DNA from: Taudactylus pleione
Taxonomy: Eukaryota; Chordata; Amphibia; Anura; Myobatrachidae
NCBI GenBank assembly: GCA_031769625.1
Contig: JAUIMM010000113.1
Coordinates: 17,532,501-17,596,500 of the forward strand
Reading direction: 5' to 3'
Length of the DNA: 64,000 bases
The notes beneath the pieces are model-generated. The model ran no database searches. It was not told the origin of the DNA and worked only from the letters and a program-made list of their open reading frames with translations. Positions 31,539 through 42,972 of the stretch are shown here, piece after piece. The position numbers and the translations under genes are program-made. Position 1 is the first letter of the stretch. The number at the start of each line of letters is the position of its first letter.

Positions 31539-32097
31539 GGCCTGATTCAGCAAGGTACGCATGCTAGCAGATGCACCACCTGACTGCTGCAAGGATATGC
31601 TAATCTATGCATGCGCATGGAGCAAGCAGCACAAGATGCAGATGCCCAGCCCTATATTAATCCGCCCATTTCCCTTTACTCAAAACCTGATGAGTACACA
31701 AGATAATGTAAACATCGGTAACATCGAGAACCATCAACCACATTTGCATTATAGTGGTTGACCAGACCTCATGCAGGATCTTTGCAACTTCCTGTGTGCA
31801 TGGAGTCTCATCCCTGCATGTGGCACAGCAGTGGATAATTTATGCATGCCCCTAAAATGGTATCCCTATGCATAGGCACACCTGAATTCATCTGAACACC
31901 CACCATCACCACCCACAAACAGCACTTCCTGTCAATCAATATCACAAGAGGTCTGCGTGCATGCTGCATGTAGTTTGCATTTGCTTACCCGACTGCACTT
32001 GCTTGTTTGCGCACACACTGTGCAATGCATGCGCAGTACAAAACCATAATCCAAGTGCGTGTGTTCTCTCCTGTACATTGCTTGCTAAATCAGGTCC
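31539..32097. mobile_element. MITE with GGCCTGATTCAGCAAG ends
   Basis: 559 bp with left end GGCCTGATTCAGCAAG and right end CTTGCTAAATCAGGTCC, flanked by TTAG at 31535-31538 and 32098-32101. The interior repeats GCATG-containing motifs and lacks the regular hairpins of the other subtype. It interrupts the hAT pseudogene. Confidence 0.85.
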
Positions 32098-33610
32098 TTA
32101 GTCTCATCTCCTCTTTCAGGTTCTCTAGCTGCTTTTCCAGTAATTTAATTAAGGATATGACCTTACTCAGGGTGCCAGTGTCTGAAATTCACTTCATTGG
32201 TTACAATTTCAAATGGTTTTAGTATCTTGCATAAAATTATCCAGTGTGCTGCAGTAAGATGGTAACATGTCCCCTCTCTCTTATTTCATGGCTTGAAGGT
32301 TTCCCACTATTCCTCCAGTTGCTAAAGCATATAAAAGGAGGAATTCTACCTGGTTACTACCCTGCTTCAGTTGTTGGCATGACAAATTGATTTTTTCTTG
32401 CAGCTGCTGTTGTGTTCTACATGTGGTTGCTGTATGCCAGAAATTATATGGGCTACAGTCAGCATCATTTAAAAAATTCTGAACCACCATGTTTATTGTG
32501 TGTGCAAAACATGGTAAGTGTTCAAGTTAACTTAGTTGTAATTTTTGTACAATGTTACTTGCATTATTGGAAATGACAAATCCTGAAGAGAATCTTAATC
32601 CATTTTGCTATCACATCCCTGAGTTTTATCAACAGATTTTCACCATTATGCTTTTTAGTATAGCTTTTTAATATAGCTTTATAGATTTTTTTAGTATGCT
32701 TTTTTAGTATAAGCAGAGAGTAGCCTGTCAGTGAGTGAGTTGGCATTGTGTATTAGTTACTGCTGAAATTAAGGTAATACACACACCCAGCGGCTCTCAC
32801 TGTCATGTAATCTTTGGTTTGACCAGTACCACTTGCACACATATCTGTTGTTAAGTAGACAGTCTGTACAATGGCATTTTCAAGACCAAAGTTTTGTTTA
32901 ATGTTCTGGTACAGGGGAGGAATTGCTGTTCTGGTAAAATAGAATAAAGATGTAATTTGTTAGCATGGACACATGACCTCAACTCATCAGGTAAAACCAG
33001 ATGGATTGATAGTGGATATTGGATGCAGGTCTAATACAAACATAGCTGTCATGGCTACAGGGATGCACTGTGCAACAGGATGGAAGCTGTCATATTTGGT
33101 TCATCTTGCAAATTATTTTTTTACAGAAAATTGTTGTTTGAAACTGTTAGCTTTAGTGGCCACCGTCTGTAATAGCAAGGATTCTTCTTGAGAATCCTGG
33201 ATAGGGGAGAAGTCAGATAGCCTTTGCAAATTGGGTGCAGGAGGACTACCTCCAATCAATATCACGAGGTTGATGATATAGGTATTGATGGTGGCGATTG
33301 CATGTGCAGGGATCTATTCATGCTGCTGGTAGATGATGCTGAACTGCTCATTATTTTTCCAGCTTTTGATAAACAAATTGAATGAACTTGCTGCAAATGA
33401 TCAACAGGGAGGAGGTGTCTACATGATTAAACCTACCTATGTCTACTTAGTTTGGTACTACAAATGCTAAATTATTCAACTTGTTCTTTTCCAACACATT
33501 CATCATCATCTTTAGTGTCAAATACACAATTATCCCCCTCATCCTGTTGCTTCAAGAATGTTAGAATCATAAAATTCAGACTCACAGATTGCATTCCTGG
33601 ACACCGTTAA

Positions 33611-34640
33611 CCTCTCCTCAGGAATCCGTGAGACACAATTTGAGTAATATTTTATTAATTTAACATTTTAAAACATGTAACATAATACAACACAAAATAA
33701 AACATTGTGATGCTTGATAGGCATAACACGGCAACATATCTAAAATTCAATACCAATTCCAAAACTCAGTCAATAGAACCAAAGCCCAAAATATAGCTCC
33801 TAGAAGCAAATTGAAATACACTTCCACATTGAACCACCATACTGTAGCTATAGGAATATAGATGTTCTAAATATAGTGACATAAAACATAACAACAACTA
33901 TAACAATTAAACATAACAATAATTATAACATTACAACTAACAAACAAAATAAATATTAACCATGGTGACAATTTTTATAGTTATTATGAGCATCAAAACC
34001 ACTAACACGTCAACTATAAATTTATTATCTCAAATATTCTAACCACAACCTTAATGACTATAAATATAGCGATCATAAATATGAAAATGTACTTTGTTGA
34101 TTAAAAGTACATTAATTATAAATGTGTTTACTACAATTATAATAACTATAAGTGTATTAACTATAGGTGTAATATCTATCATTTTACTAACTAAGTATAT
34201 ACTAACAATAATAGTTACTATAAATAACTTATTAATTACTGTTAATAAAGCATATATATTGTGTTTGTAAATATAACTACATATATACTAACTATAAATA
34301 CAACCTTTATATGCTTAATAATTATATACAATCCAATTACAACCAAAATATTAAATTCATGAAAAAATTTATACTTGAAGACATTTTAAAATTATTTTAT
34401 GACAATGTAAAATGTAATACAATAGCTATCTCATTTTAGAATATACATTTTAAGCCTATACATAGCATCACTTATATAAGCCAAAACAAGGAAAGAGAAA
34501 GGAAGAGAGAAATAAAAAATAGTTTTTAATTAACTTGAAAGCTGCACTGGCTCACTTATCATAACTTAAATACACAATAAAGCCATACACTATTATGTAC
34601 ATCTAATAATCGGTAAATGTTCGCATAGAGATAAACTATT
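33611..34640. other. AT-rich stretch, probable LINE 3' region
   Basis: Very AT-rich, with many ACTATAAAT/AACTATAA-type repeats. It lies between the hAT pseudogene and the end of LINE ORF2 on the minus strand, so part may be LINE 3' UTR. No coding. Confidence 0.4.
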
Positions 34641-34687
34641 ATGAAATTGTCTTTATTTGTTTATGATGAGGCAAATCTAGACTCTAG

Positions 34688-34927
34688 TCATCTATCCTTG
34701 ATCATTCCCAAACAACACTCTACTGTGGTAAGTATTACATTAGGAATTCCCAGTTCAATTAAAACAGATGTTACCTGCTCCCAGAATTGGCGAACTAATT
34801 GACACTCCCACAATAAATGCCTAAATGACCCCTCCTCTGTTTGGCATTTAGGACAATGATCGGTAGAGCGGCCTCCATATTTAACTAAACGGACCGGAGT
34901 AAGATACATACAATGTAGAAAAAACAA
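34688..34927 (-). pseudogene. LINE ORF2 C-terminal Cys/His region
   Basis: 79 codons contain CPKCQTEEGSFRHLLWECQL followed by VRQFWEQV. This is the zinc-knuckle-like CxxC...H....C signature and Trp-rich tail typical of L1/Tx1-clade ORF2 C-termini. Confidence 0.8.
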
Positions 34928-35947
34928 TTGAATTTGTTGAAATCTAATACTGAAGATGTCATAGAAACCTTAGGAGACTTCAATGCCTCAGCCCAAGTAT
35001 CATCTTTAATAGGACCCAAGTCATCTTCCCACTGAGCTTTAAGTCTAGGTAGATTTTCAGTATGGTGAAAGGATAGTAAAAAATAATAAGAGTATGGTAA
35101 AGCCTTTACGGGGGCCGAGAGTCAGCAAAAATGTTTTTAATAAAGAAGAAATTATAACGGGGTGAATTTGAAAACTATGTAAACAAGGCATGTCTAAGCT
35201 GCAAATATCGATATAAATACTCTGATGGTAAATAATACTTCAGTCTAAGCTGATTAAACAAACAAAGAACTTATCGTACAACTGACCTATTTTAGAAATG
35301 CCCACAGAATGCCAGACTAAGTTAGGCTGTAAACTAGCCAGTTCAGTCAGTATACTGGACCTATTCAAGGAAGTATCTGGGTCTAATCCAGGAGCCTATA
35401 TCATGCTGGAGACCTGCCTCCAAAGTTTATTTGCTTGTTTTAATAAGGGCGGGCTAGATGCAATAATTCTACCTTCTGACAATATTTGTAGAGGAGTAGA
35501 TCCAGGGTATGACTGAGATACTCAAAAAACATGCAAAGCATTGCTAGACAGGTCCTAAAGCTATATCCACAAATATACCATTTAAGCTGCATGAAAATAG
35601 TATTTAAAATTCGGCAATGAAAGACCTCCAGCAGATCTAGTCCTATTAAGAGTATCTTAACTAATACGAGAACTACAAAGAAAGGAGACTATTTAATTTC
35701 CAAAATATACCAGCAGAAAGAAAATCAGAAGAATTTTTAAGTATGTATAAAAGCTTGGGTTGCAGGACCATTTTTGTTAAACTGACCCGACCCATAACTG
35801 TAAGGAAGAGTCGGATCCACACCCTAATTTTATTTCTTAACATAAGTAAAAAATGGTTTATATTGAGGGAAACAAAATCACTAGGTGTGTTTATTATCCA
35901 AATACCTAAATATTTAAAATGGCCTACCTAACAAAGAGAAAGAGAGA

Positions 35948-36830
35948 CTAAAGGGGCATAATGTATGCCTTATCCCAGTTAATTTTTAGGCAGGAGTACA
36001 CTATTACATAATTAGATAAAAACAATAATAAGTCATCAGCATATAAAGCCACACTATCTTCCCTTCCAGCCACTCGCAAACCTATAATGTTTGAATGAAA
36101 CTGTTGGCTACATGCCAGTGGCTCCATTGCAAAAGCAAATAAAGATGGAGACAATGGGCATCCCGGGCATGTGCCCCGGGGCAATGAAAAAAAGGCCAGT
36201 CATATAATAATTGTACCCAATTCCGGCATATTGGGCCAAATCCAAATTGATGCTTGACCTCCCTCAGGAAGGGCCACTCCATGGAGTCGAAAGCATTAGC
36301 CGCATTCAATGACACTATAACCGAGGAACACTATAACCAAGGAGGACTCCTCTCCATGGGATAGCTGCAAGTGGGTATATAACCGATTGATGTTAACTGT
36401 GGTCGACATACCTGCCAAAATATCAGACTGGTCCGTGTGTATCACCGATGTTATAACTTTATTTAAATGGATAGCCAAGATTTTAGCTAAAATCTTTGTC
36501 TGTGGGAAGTAATTAAATAGGCCAGTAAGAATCCAAAAGTTAGGGATTGTTCCCTGATTTGGCAAAAACGATAATAATTGCCTCTGACATATATGAAGGG
36601 AGGCAGCCCTCTTCAAAGATCATATTGAATATTTGTAACAACTTTGGAACAAATATTTTGGCATGCTTTTTATATACCTCAATAGGAATGCCATCAGACC
36701 CTGGTGCTTTGCCACCAGGGAACAATGCTATGGCTGCCCCCACCTCTTCCACTGTCAGAGGGGAATCAAGGTATTCTCTGTCCTCTTGAGATAACTGAGG
36801 GAGACCTACCAAAGTTACATATGTCTGCAA
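35948..36830 (-). pseudogene. LINE ORF2 reverse transcriptase relic
   Basis: Ordered blocks cover the RT. They are LTVEEVGAAIALFPGGKAPGSDGIP (36540-36830 segment), SLNAANAFDSMEWPFL (36082-36315 segment), a CPLSPSLFAFAMEPLA block and LYADDLLLFL (YADD codons 36032-36043). YADD is intact, but in motif A the catalytic Asp is replaced by Asn (codon 36304-36306). Frames change between blocks. Confidence 0.85.
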
Positions 36831-37285
36831 ACAGAAACATCACAGGTCAGACAGGTAGCATATAGAGATTTAAAATAATTAGTGAATGTCTCAACAATGT
36901 CTGGTGCAGAGGTAACTATGGACCCATCTACCTTTAGTAATTACAAAACACAAGTTGTAGGGCATTCAGCCTGTGCCAGATGTGACAGTAAACTACCCGT
37001 CTTATCTGCCTGCATATAAAATCTGTGCAAATGAAACAATAATCTACGGCTTGGTTTATTTATTAGATGCACACACCATGCCAACTATTGGATACGGGTA
37101 GAATCTAGTTTGTCCCCAAGAAATTGCATCTCTAGATTTTTGCAGGTAGTTTCCAAGTCAACTTCCATTTTCCTATATTGCTTTTTAATCTCAGCCACTC
37201 ACCGTATAAAGGACCCTCAAAGAAAAGCCTTAAAGGCATCCCATACAATTAACATTGGGACTCTACCAACATTTACTGCAAAATA

Positions 37286-37902
37286 TTATTCCCACATCTC
37301 TTCCCTCTCTAAACCCACCCCCATTTGGTCTATACAGGAATAAGTGTGATGTGTGGAAGAGAAATAGGAAAATTGGTTAACCTCAGGATGTTTAAGTCTC
37401 CACACATCCACCCACCCCAAATCTTTTACAAAATTTGAAAAACCAGAAGCACTCTGACTAAAGGAGCTCATGAAATCTCTCAGTCCTACCATAGGTGTAT
37501 ATCTGTGGATTTTGCAATAAAGCTAGTAGCTCATCTTAAACCATCAAATGAAAAAGGAGGAATATAAACCACCAATATAAAATTAGGAATAGAAGAAATA
37601 TTACAGTCAAGAAAAACATAATGGCCATAAGTGTCAATTTGTAATGACTATAACTCAAATGGAACCTTTTTATTAATCAAAATGGAGACCCCTCTGGATG
37701 ATGACATATACATAGAGTGGTAGGCCCAACCTACCCAGGGGTGTTTAAGCGTCAAAGATTTATTCTCCACTAAATGTGTCTCCGTTAAACACAAAATATC
37801 AGAATTATGTTGTTTAAGTAGCTTAATAGCCAATGACCTTTCCAGGCAATCGTTTACACATCTTATAATCCAAGTTAGAAAATTTAACATGAAAAATAAC
37901 AA
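37286..37902 (-). pseudogene. LINE ORF2 endonuclease domain relic
   Basis: The segment 37648-37902 encodes the N-terminal APE-like endonuclease, with SDILCLTETHL (metal-binding Glu in the TETH motif) and SSSRGVSILINKKVPF. After stops, 37286-37492 continues with LGWVDVWRLKHPEVNQFSYF and THHTYSCID, the C-terminal part of the endonuclease (the usual SRID is SCID here). Middle catalytic motifs are not readable. In L1-like elements this domain nicks the target. Confidence 0.8.
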
Positions 37903-38299
37903 AAACTAATTTTACAAAGAAATAGGAGAGACCAGTGCAGCAAAAAAAATAGAAGAAAAAGAACATAAAAAAACAGACACAATCTCTACAATTCAATCCC
38001 CACCAAAGTCCCCCCACCCTGTACACCCCCCCCTTCCTGAGGTATATATATACCCTTAATTTAGCTGACGCAAGAATAACAAAACTGAATAAAAGATAAA
38101 AAAGGAATATTAGAAAAAACAGTCACCAATACAAGGGGGCTCTCCATATATCGTTAATGTCCATAGAACTAACACTATATAAGCCGACATATTATTTGAA
38201 ATTACATGCCTGAAGAAACATCCCCTCCACAACAACATTCTGCCTAATCTTAAATGAATAAGATGAATCAGAAGATAGCTGTCTACTGCCAGGTTTTTG

Positions 38300-39037
38300 A
38301 AGATCCAACCATGCCGCAGCCTCCTTCTGTGTCATACAAAATGTTGTTTCACCATCCTCTACTATGCGTAGTTAGAAGGGAATAGCATGGCATATTGAAG
38401 ATACAAGTCACGGAGTCTACGTTTTATTGAAAGAAATTTAACTGTAGTGAGGTAGTGATTGCATTTCATACATGGGGACCTTTAACTTGAGCCAATATTG
38501 CATTTCAATCTTTATAATGGAAAAGCTTTGCAATAAATGTGCAAGGAGGAGTGCCAGGAGGAAGTAGTCTTGAGGGTATTTGGTGAGCTTGCTCTACTGC
38601 AAAAGTAGTAGTAAAAGAGTCGCAACCATAAGTAGCGATCAGCCATTGCTCTGAAAAGGCTTCAGGTGAAGCTCCTTCCACTTTTTCAGGAGACCCACAA
38701 AACTAATGTTATTTCTGTGCAACCTGCCTTCCATATCCAAGACCTTGTTTTGCAGACCTGACATTTGAGCAGTCAGATAAGCAACTTCTGCTTTTAATGG
38801 AGTGTGCAAGTCCTCAAGTGTAGCAATCTTGATTTTCCACTTCTCATTTTTGTCAACCAGTTCTGTCTCACAGGATGTAACAACCTCCAAAATTTGCTGT
38901 AGTGTAACCTCAGGTAGACTTTGGGAACCAGATGCAGCTAACATAGAAGTCCCAAGAGTGTCTCTGCCAGAGGACCCTGAGGAAGATGATGTTGCAAATT
39001 TTTCAAGCATGGCTGCTTTTTTTTGTCCATATTGCAA
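38300..39037 (-). pseudogene. LINE ORF1 relic (coiled-coil nucleic-acid chaperone)
   Basis: The open part 38639-39037 (132 codons) has a Ser-rich N-terminus and a heptad-like coiled coil (TLQQILEVVTSCETELVDKN through LTAQMSGLQNKVLDMEGRL). It then has the LHRNNISFVGL motif where L1-type ORF1 proteins enter the RRM domain. A further C-terminal piece (VEDGETTFCMTQKEAAAWL, about 38313-38369) lies after stops and frameshifts. In active L1-like elements this protein coats the RNA. Here it is dead. Confidence 0.65.
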
Positions 39038-39120
39038 TATGATTAAAGTTTATGACTATGTGAAAAAAATACTTTTTAGATATGAAACAAAAAATGATGG
39101 CTGCAATGTTACTTGATCCT

Positions 39121-39745
39121 CTCACCAGGGCACACTCCACTGTGTGGTAATCTCCCACTGCTGCTTCTTATTGTAAATAAGTATTCTCAAATCAGGGAAT
39201 AGCAACTTAAATACTTTAAAATATGAAGGTGCTGCAAACACAGTAGAAATCTTTTCAGTATAAAACACAAGAGCTTGCAGGAATAATCATGCTGAGTCTT
39301 TCCAAAGGAGCACAAATAATAAATTCATCAGTCTCCATCTGAAATAGTCCAGGAGTAAAGGCTTATATGTGATTAAAGAATAATGGCCCTGATGCTCCAA
39401 AGCCAGAAATTAAATAGTGAATTTGCCAGTCTCCTACTGATATGTATATAAGTACTCACAAATCCAGTATTGGCTTAAGAGCCGTAGAGAAAAAAAAATG
39501 CTGCAGCACAATAAACACTCCAAGGCCCAGCACTGCTGTATATAAATTTATAAAGGCTCCTCCAGATTGCATAAAAAACATTTAGGTTACTATGGGCCAA
39601 AGGTAGCAGGAAATGGAGGGGCCTGCAGGACTATATGGCTGGCAGCTTTGGAGCAAGTCAGCCCAGCAGCATCTATCTCCAGACACTAGGAGCTTTGTGT
39701 TATGGATTGGATGGTTAATCAGACAAGAGTTGTCAGAGGACTGCT
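39121..39745. other. Non-coding stretch next to LINE 5' end
   Basis: It may include LINE 5' UTR near 39.1-39.4 kb. No genes are recognised. Confidence 0.3.
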
Positions 39746-39749
39746 GCCA

Positions 39750-40070
39750 GTTGACTAGTTGTGGCCAAGTGTGAAATATGAGGGGCAGCCTTTGGGCTGT
39801 AGAGGCAGCCTTGAGGGCTGATTTGATAGAGACTAGTCGTGGCCAATGGGCAGACTATGTGATGCAGTCTTTAGGCTGTTGGAGCAGCCTTGGGGGATGA
39901 TTGTGGCCTTTATAGTCGTGGCCAATGGCGGATGATGTGATGCAGTCTTTGGGCTGTTGGAGCAGCCTTGGGGGCAGATTGTGGCCTTTATAGTCATGTC
40001 CAAGGGACTAATGGAGTGAAGCAGCTTTTGGGCTGTTGCAGCAGCCTTGAGGGGTGATAGTGACCTGGGG
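39750..40070. repeat. Tandem repeat, about 80-bp unit, four copies
   Basis: Units contain GTCGTGGCCAATGG, GATGCAGTCTTTGGGCTGTT and GGAGCAGCCTTGGGGG, then GATTGTGGCC. It is immediately followed by a different array at 40130. Confidence 0.85.
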
Positions 40071-40129
40071 CCTCAGGACCATATCAGCCTTTGGGCTGAT
40101 GAGACTCAAGAGAGGAACGTAACAGAGAA

Positions 40130-40560
40130 CGTAGTGCTGCTACCAGTGTCGCCGAGATGACACTGGTGACGGTGTGCTTAGACTGTGTACCTGGAATGCA
40201 GAGCTGCTACCAGTGCTGCCCGGATGACACTGGCGATGGTGTGCTAGATGGCACACCTGGAACGTAGAGCTGCTACTAGTGTTGCCGGGGTTGACACTGG
40301 TGACAGTGTGCTAGATTGCACCCCTGGATCACAGAGCTGCTATCAGTGCCACCGGGATGAAACTGGCGACAGTGTGCTAGATGGCGCACCTGGAACACAG
40401 AGCTGCTACCAGTATTGCCCTGGATGACACTGGCGACGGTGTGCTAGATGGTGCACCTGGAACGCAGAGCTGCTACCAGTGTCGCCGGGATGACACTGGC
40501 AACGGTGTGCTAGATTGCGCACCTGGAATGCAGAACTGCGACTAGCACCACCGGGTTGAC
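40130..40560. repeat. Tandem repeat, about 64-bp unit, seven copies
   Basis: Units read AGAGCTGCTACCAGTGTCGC, CGGGATGACACTGGCGACGG and TGTGCTAGATGGCGCACCTG. Each unit contains an internal inverted pair (CCAGTGTCGCC / GGCGACACTGG-like), so every unit can form a hairpin. Confidence 0.9.
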
Positions 40561-40819
40561 ACAAACCGCTGGATGGTGACAGGTGCTTTGGAGGTAGGAA
40601 GCATTCTGTGCTACCCAGATTTTACAAGCAACACGAGTGGATGGATTACAGGTGGAGCCGCCTGGATGGAACAAACAGCACACACGGAGCACAGCAAGAC
40701 TGACTCTGAACTCAACTGACAGGCAGGATACATGGACTGGAAGTACAAAGAAACTTCTATCACTGGTATGGAGTGCAGTGGCTACATTTTAACAAAGCTG
40801 GATTTTAACAGGGACAGAG

Positions 40820-41253
40820 GACCTCATTAAGAGCCGGTCGCACAGAGCGTGCGGTCGGTCTGAATGAGGGGAGGATGTCTTGAATTTTCAAGACGTCCTC
40901 CTTTGCGGTGGTAAGGCCACCTAAGGTGATGGTCGCAATGGTCAAGACCATCGTGACCATCATGGCTTACGACGAGACCCTAGGGTAGGGTTTCCCTTGT
41001 CGTAAGCCCCGGAGAGCTTTCGCTAGTGATGTCAATGGGGCCTCCCATGGGAACGCCTCCGTTTGGGCTGCCACCCCCCCGGCCCGCCTTCCAAATGGGG
41101 CAAGCTGTCAATCAACATCGACAGCTCGCCCCCTTTGGATCGAGACCCGCTACGACTGGCACTGTCGTCGTAGCGGGTCTCACGCATGCGCACGACGGCG
41201 CCGTCGCCCCGGTCCGAGCGCATTGGCGCTAACGACCGGGTCTGAATGACCCC
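40820..41253 (-). mobile_element. CTGATTCAG serial-hairpin MITE
   Basis: 434 bp with ends GACCTCATTAAGAGCCGG and GGTCTGAATGACCCC, flanked by CAGAG at 40815-40819 and 41254-41258. It contains GATGGTCGCAATGG / CCATCGTGACCATC, the CTTACGACGAGACCC / GGGTTTCCCTTGTCGTAAG pair, GGGGCAAGCTGTCAATC / CATCGACAGCTCGCCCC, and GCTACGACTGGC / GTCGTAGC. One arm of the central TGACATCA palindrome is lost (GCTAGTGATGTCAATGGGG remains). Confidence 0.9.
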
Positions 41254-41529
41254 CAGAGTCCAATCAGAGCAAGTCTCCCTTAATGACAGATTGCTGTGCA
41301 GCTGGGCTGTGTCCAGACAGGAGAATCAATTAATGCACCTGACACTGCACACAGACAGGCAGTAATTAGTGCAGTGCATCAGAAGCAACTAAGGCTGGAA
41401 CTCCAAGCAATATGATCTGCTTACCTGCAGATACTAACACTTTGCTGCCTACACCATTGAAGCTGGGGCTCCTCCTCTTCCCCCAGACAGACCAAGGCAG
41501 ACATCGAATGCACAATTTGTTTTTTAGCC

Positions 41530-41849
41530 TTAAGCTGGCCACACATCTAAAGATTATCTGTCCAACCAGCCAACTAGTGATTGGTTGGAATGAAAATCTG
41601 GTAACATATGGAAGTAACTGATGATCAGCAATTTACTCCTAAATGCCAGAAAACAGATGAAAATGGTCGTCAGTTTGTTAAATGTTTGATCTAAACAATT
41701 TGTTCAAACAACAGTTTTTGTCCATTTTCCAGCGTTTGGGAGCAAATTGCTGATTGTCATTTGCTTTCATACCTTACCAGATTTTCATTCCAACCAATCA
41801 ACTAATTGGCTGGTTGGACAGATAATCTTTAGATGTGTGGCCAGCTTAA
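41530..41849. mobile_element. piggyBac-like MITE with TTAA ends
   Basis: 320 bp between TTAA at 41530-41533 and 41846-41849. Terminal inverted repeats TTAAGCTGGCCACACATCTA are nearly perfect and extend through AAAGATTATCTGTCCAACCA. Non-coding. Confidence 0.9.
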
Positions 41850-42964
41850 ATGTTCTTATTGTGCATGGATTTGTCCACTTTAGAGGTGACACATCTAGAC
41901 TCAAAGCGAGAAGGAGGTGTATGTGAGGTTACATAGGATGCATGACTTAGTTTAGCCCTGGGTTTCTCAATAGGCATTCTAGTGCATAAAAGAGCAGTAG
42001 CAGAACCACAACAATCAGATGAAGGCCATGGTCTGAGCTTTTTTGCCACTGCATTTAGTGTATGGTTTTTTAGCAATTTTTAATTTTTTGACAGTAACTT
42101 TTCCCTTTATAGTTAAAGGTGATGTTTTGAGTGCCCTTTCTTATACTTTCTTCTTACCCCTTCACCTTAAGAATAAGATGTTAAAGAAGCACTATGACTG
42201 CCAGCATTAGTACTGGGATGTTCCTTTTTATTTTATAGACTGATTCATGATTGATTTACACAGGACAGGATAAAAATTACTGTATTGTAATTGTCTCAAC
42301 ACCAAGTGAACATACAATGAGATAGAAAAATGAGGGACTGTTTCCTTTACCATGCAGTTTTATTAAAAGAATTTTGATTTTTTTTTTAACCAAAAAAAAT
42401 TCAGCTGTTATTATTTTTGGGGTGCAGCTGACAGAGCCACAACACCCAGTTAGTACAGTATTTGCCCTCTTGCTGGTACTCTAGATATCCACTGCCCCTC
42501 AAACACACACAATCTTCCCTGGAAATATATATTATAAAGTTTAATTATTTAATTAAGAGATTTTTTTTTAAATCAGAAAAAAATGTCTCCTTTTAGTTTT
42601 CATTATTTTGGGGTACAGCTAATGTGGTCAAAATACACAGTAAGTACAGTAATATACACTGCCTCTCAAACACACATAATCTTCCCTTGAAATATCTAAC
42701 TTGATTTAAAAGACTTGACATTTTTTAAACAAAAAAAAAAAACCTTTTTGCAGCTCTTATTATTATTTTGGGGTGCGCCTGATGGAGCCACAACACTCAG
42801 TAACAGTATTTCACCCCTGCCTGGAAGATATACTTTGCATCTGTCCTTGAATTATCTAAATTTGAATTAAAAGACTTGAGATTTTTTGTTTAAACCAGAA
42901 AGATGTTTTCTTTGGGGTGCAGCTCATTTAGGCCCAGCAGTGTTTTTTGGTCACCTAAGCTTGC
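41850..42964. other. Non-coding stretch with internal direct repeats
   Basis: Three diverged direct copies of about 170 bp (near 42395-42520, 42590-42700 and 42755-42870) contain TTATTTTTGGGGTGCAGCTG, CTGATGGAGCCACAACA-like and ACACACAATCTTCCCT-like blocks. This is a degenerate tandem repeat. No gene. Confidence 0.5.
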
Positions 42965-42972
42965 ACTCACAG

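Larger units (their letters stand above)
30425..33610 (-). pseudogene. hAT-family transposase (ZBED-like) pseudogene
   Basis: Reading right to left, fragments match a hAT transposase in the correct order. They are FVLDLHPIS (near 33030), an HTQ...MVVQNFL block for the CxxH-TxNL-like region (32450-32515), a helical block 32281-32450, LATMLDPRFK (31413-31442) and SERVFNTA followed by RNLVSNQRMRL in the C-terminal dimerisation region (about 30445-30510). The BED zinc finger expected at the N-terminus is missing; an L1-like LINE begins there. Multiple stops and frameshifts make it non-functional. Two MITEs, at 30574-31097 (with an inverted fragment to 31280) and 31539-32097, interrupt it. Terminal inverted repeats of the parent element were not identified. 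Confidence 0.75.
34640..39120 (-). mobile_element. L1/Tx1-like non-LTR retrotransposon, degenerate full-length
   Basis: ORF1-like, endonuclease, reverse transcriptase and C-terminal Cys/His regions are present in order on the minus strand over about 4.4 kb. All are broken by stops and frameshifts. The 5' end (near 39.1 kb) and 3' end (near 34.6 kb or further left) are not sharply defined. The insertion cuts the 5' part of the hAT transposase pseudogene on its left. Confidence 0.85.
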
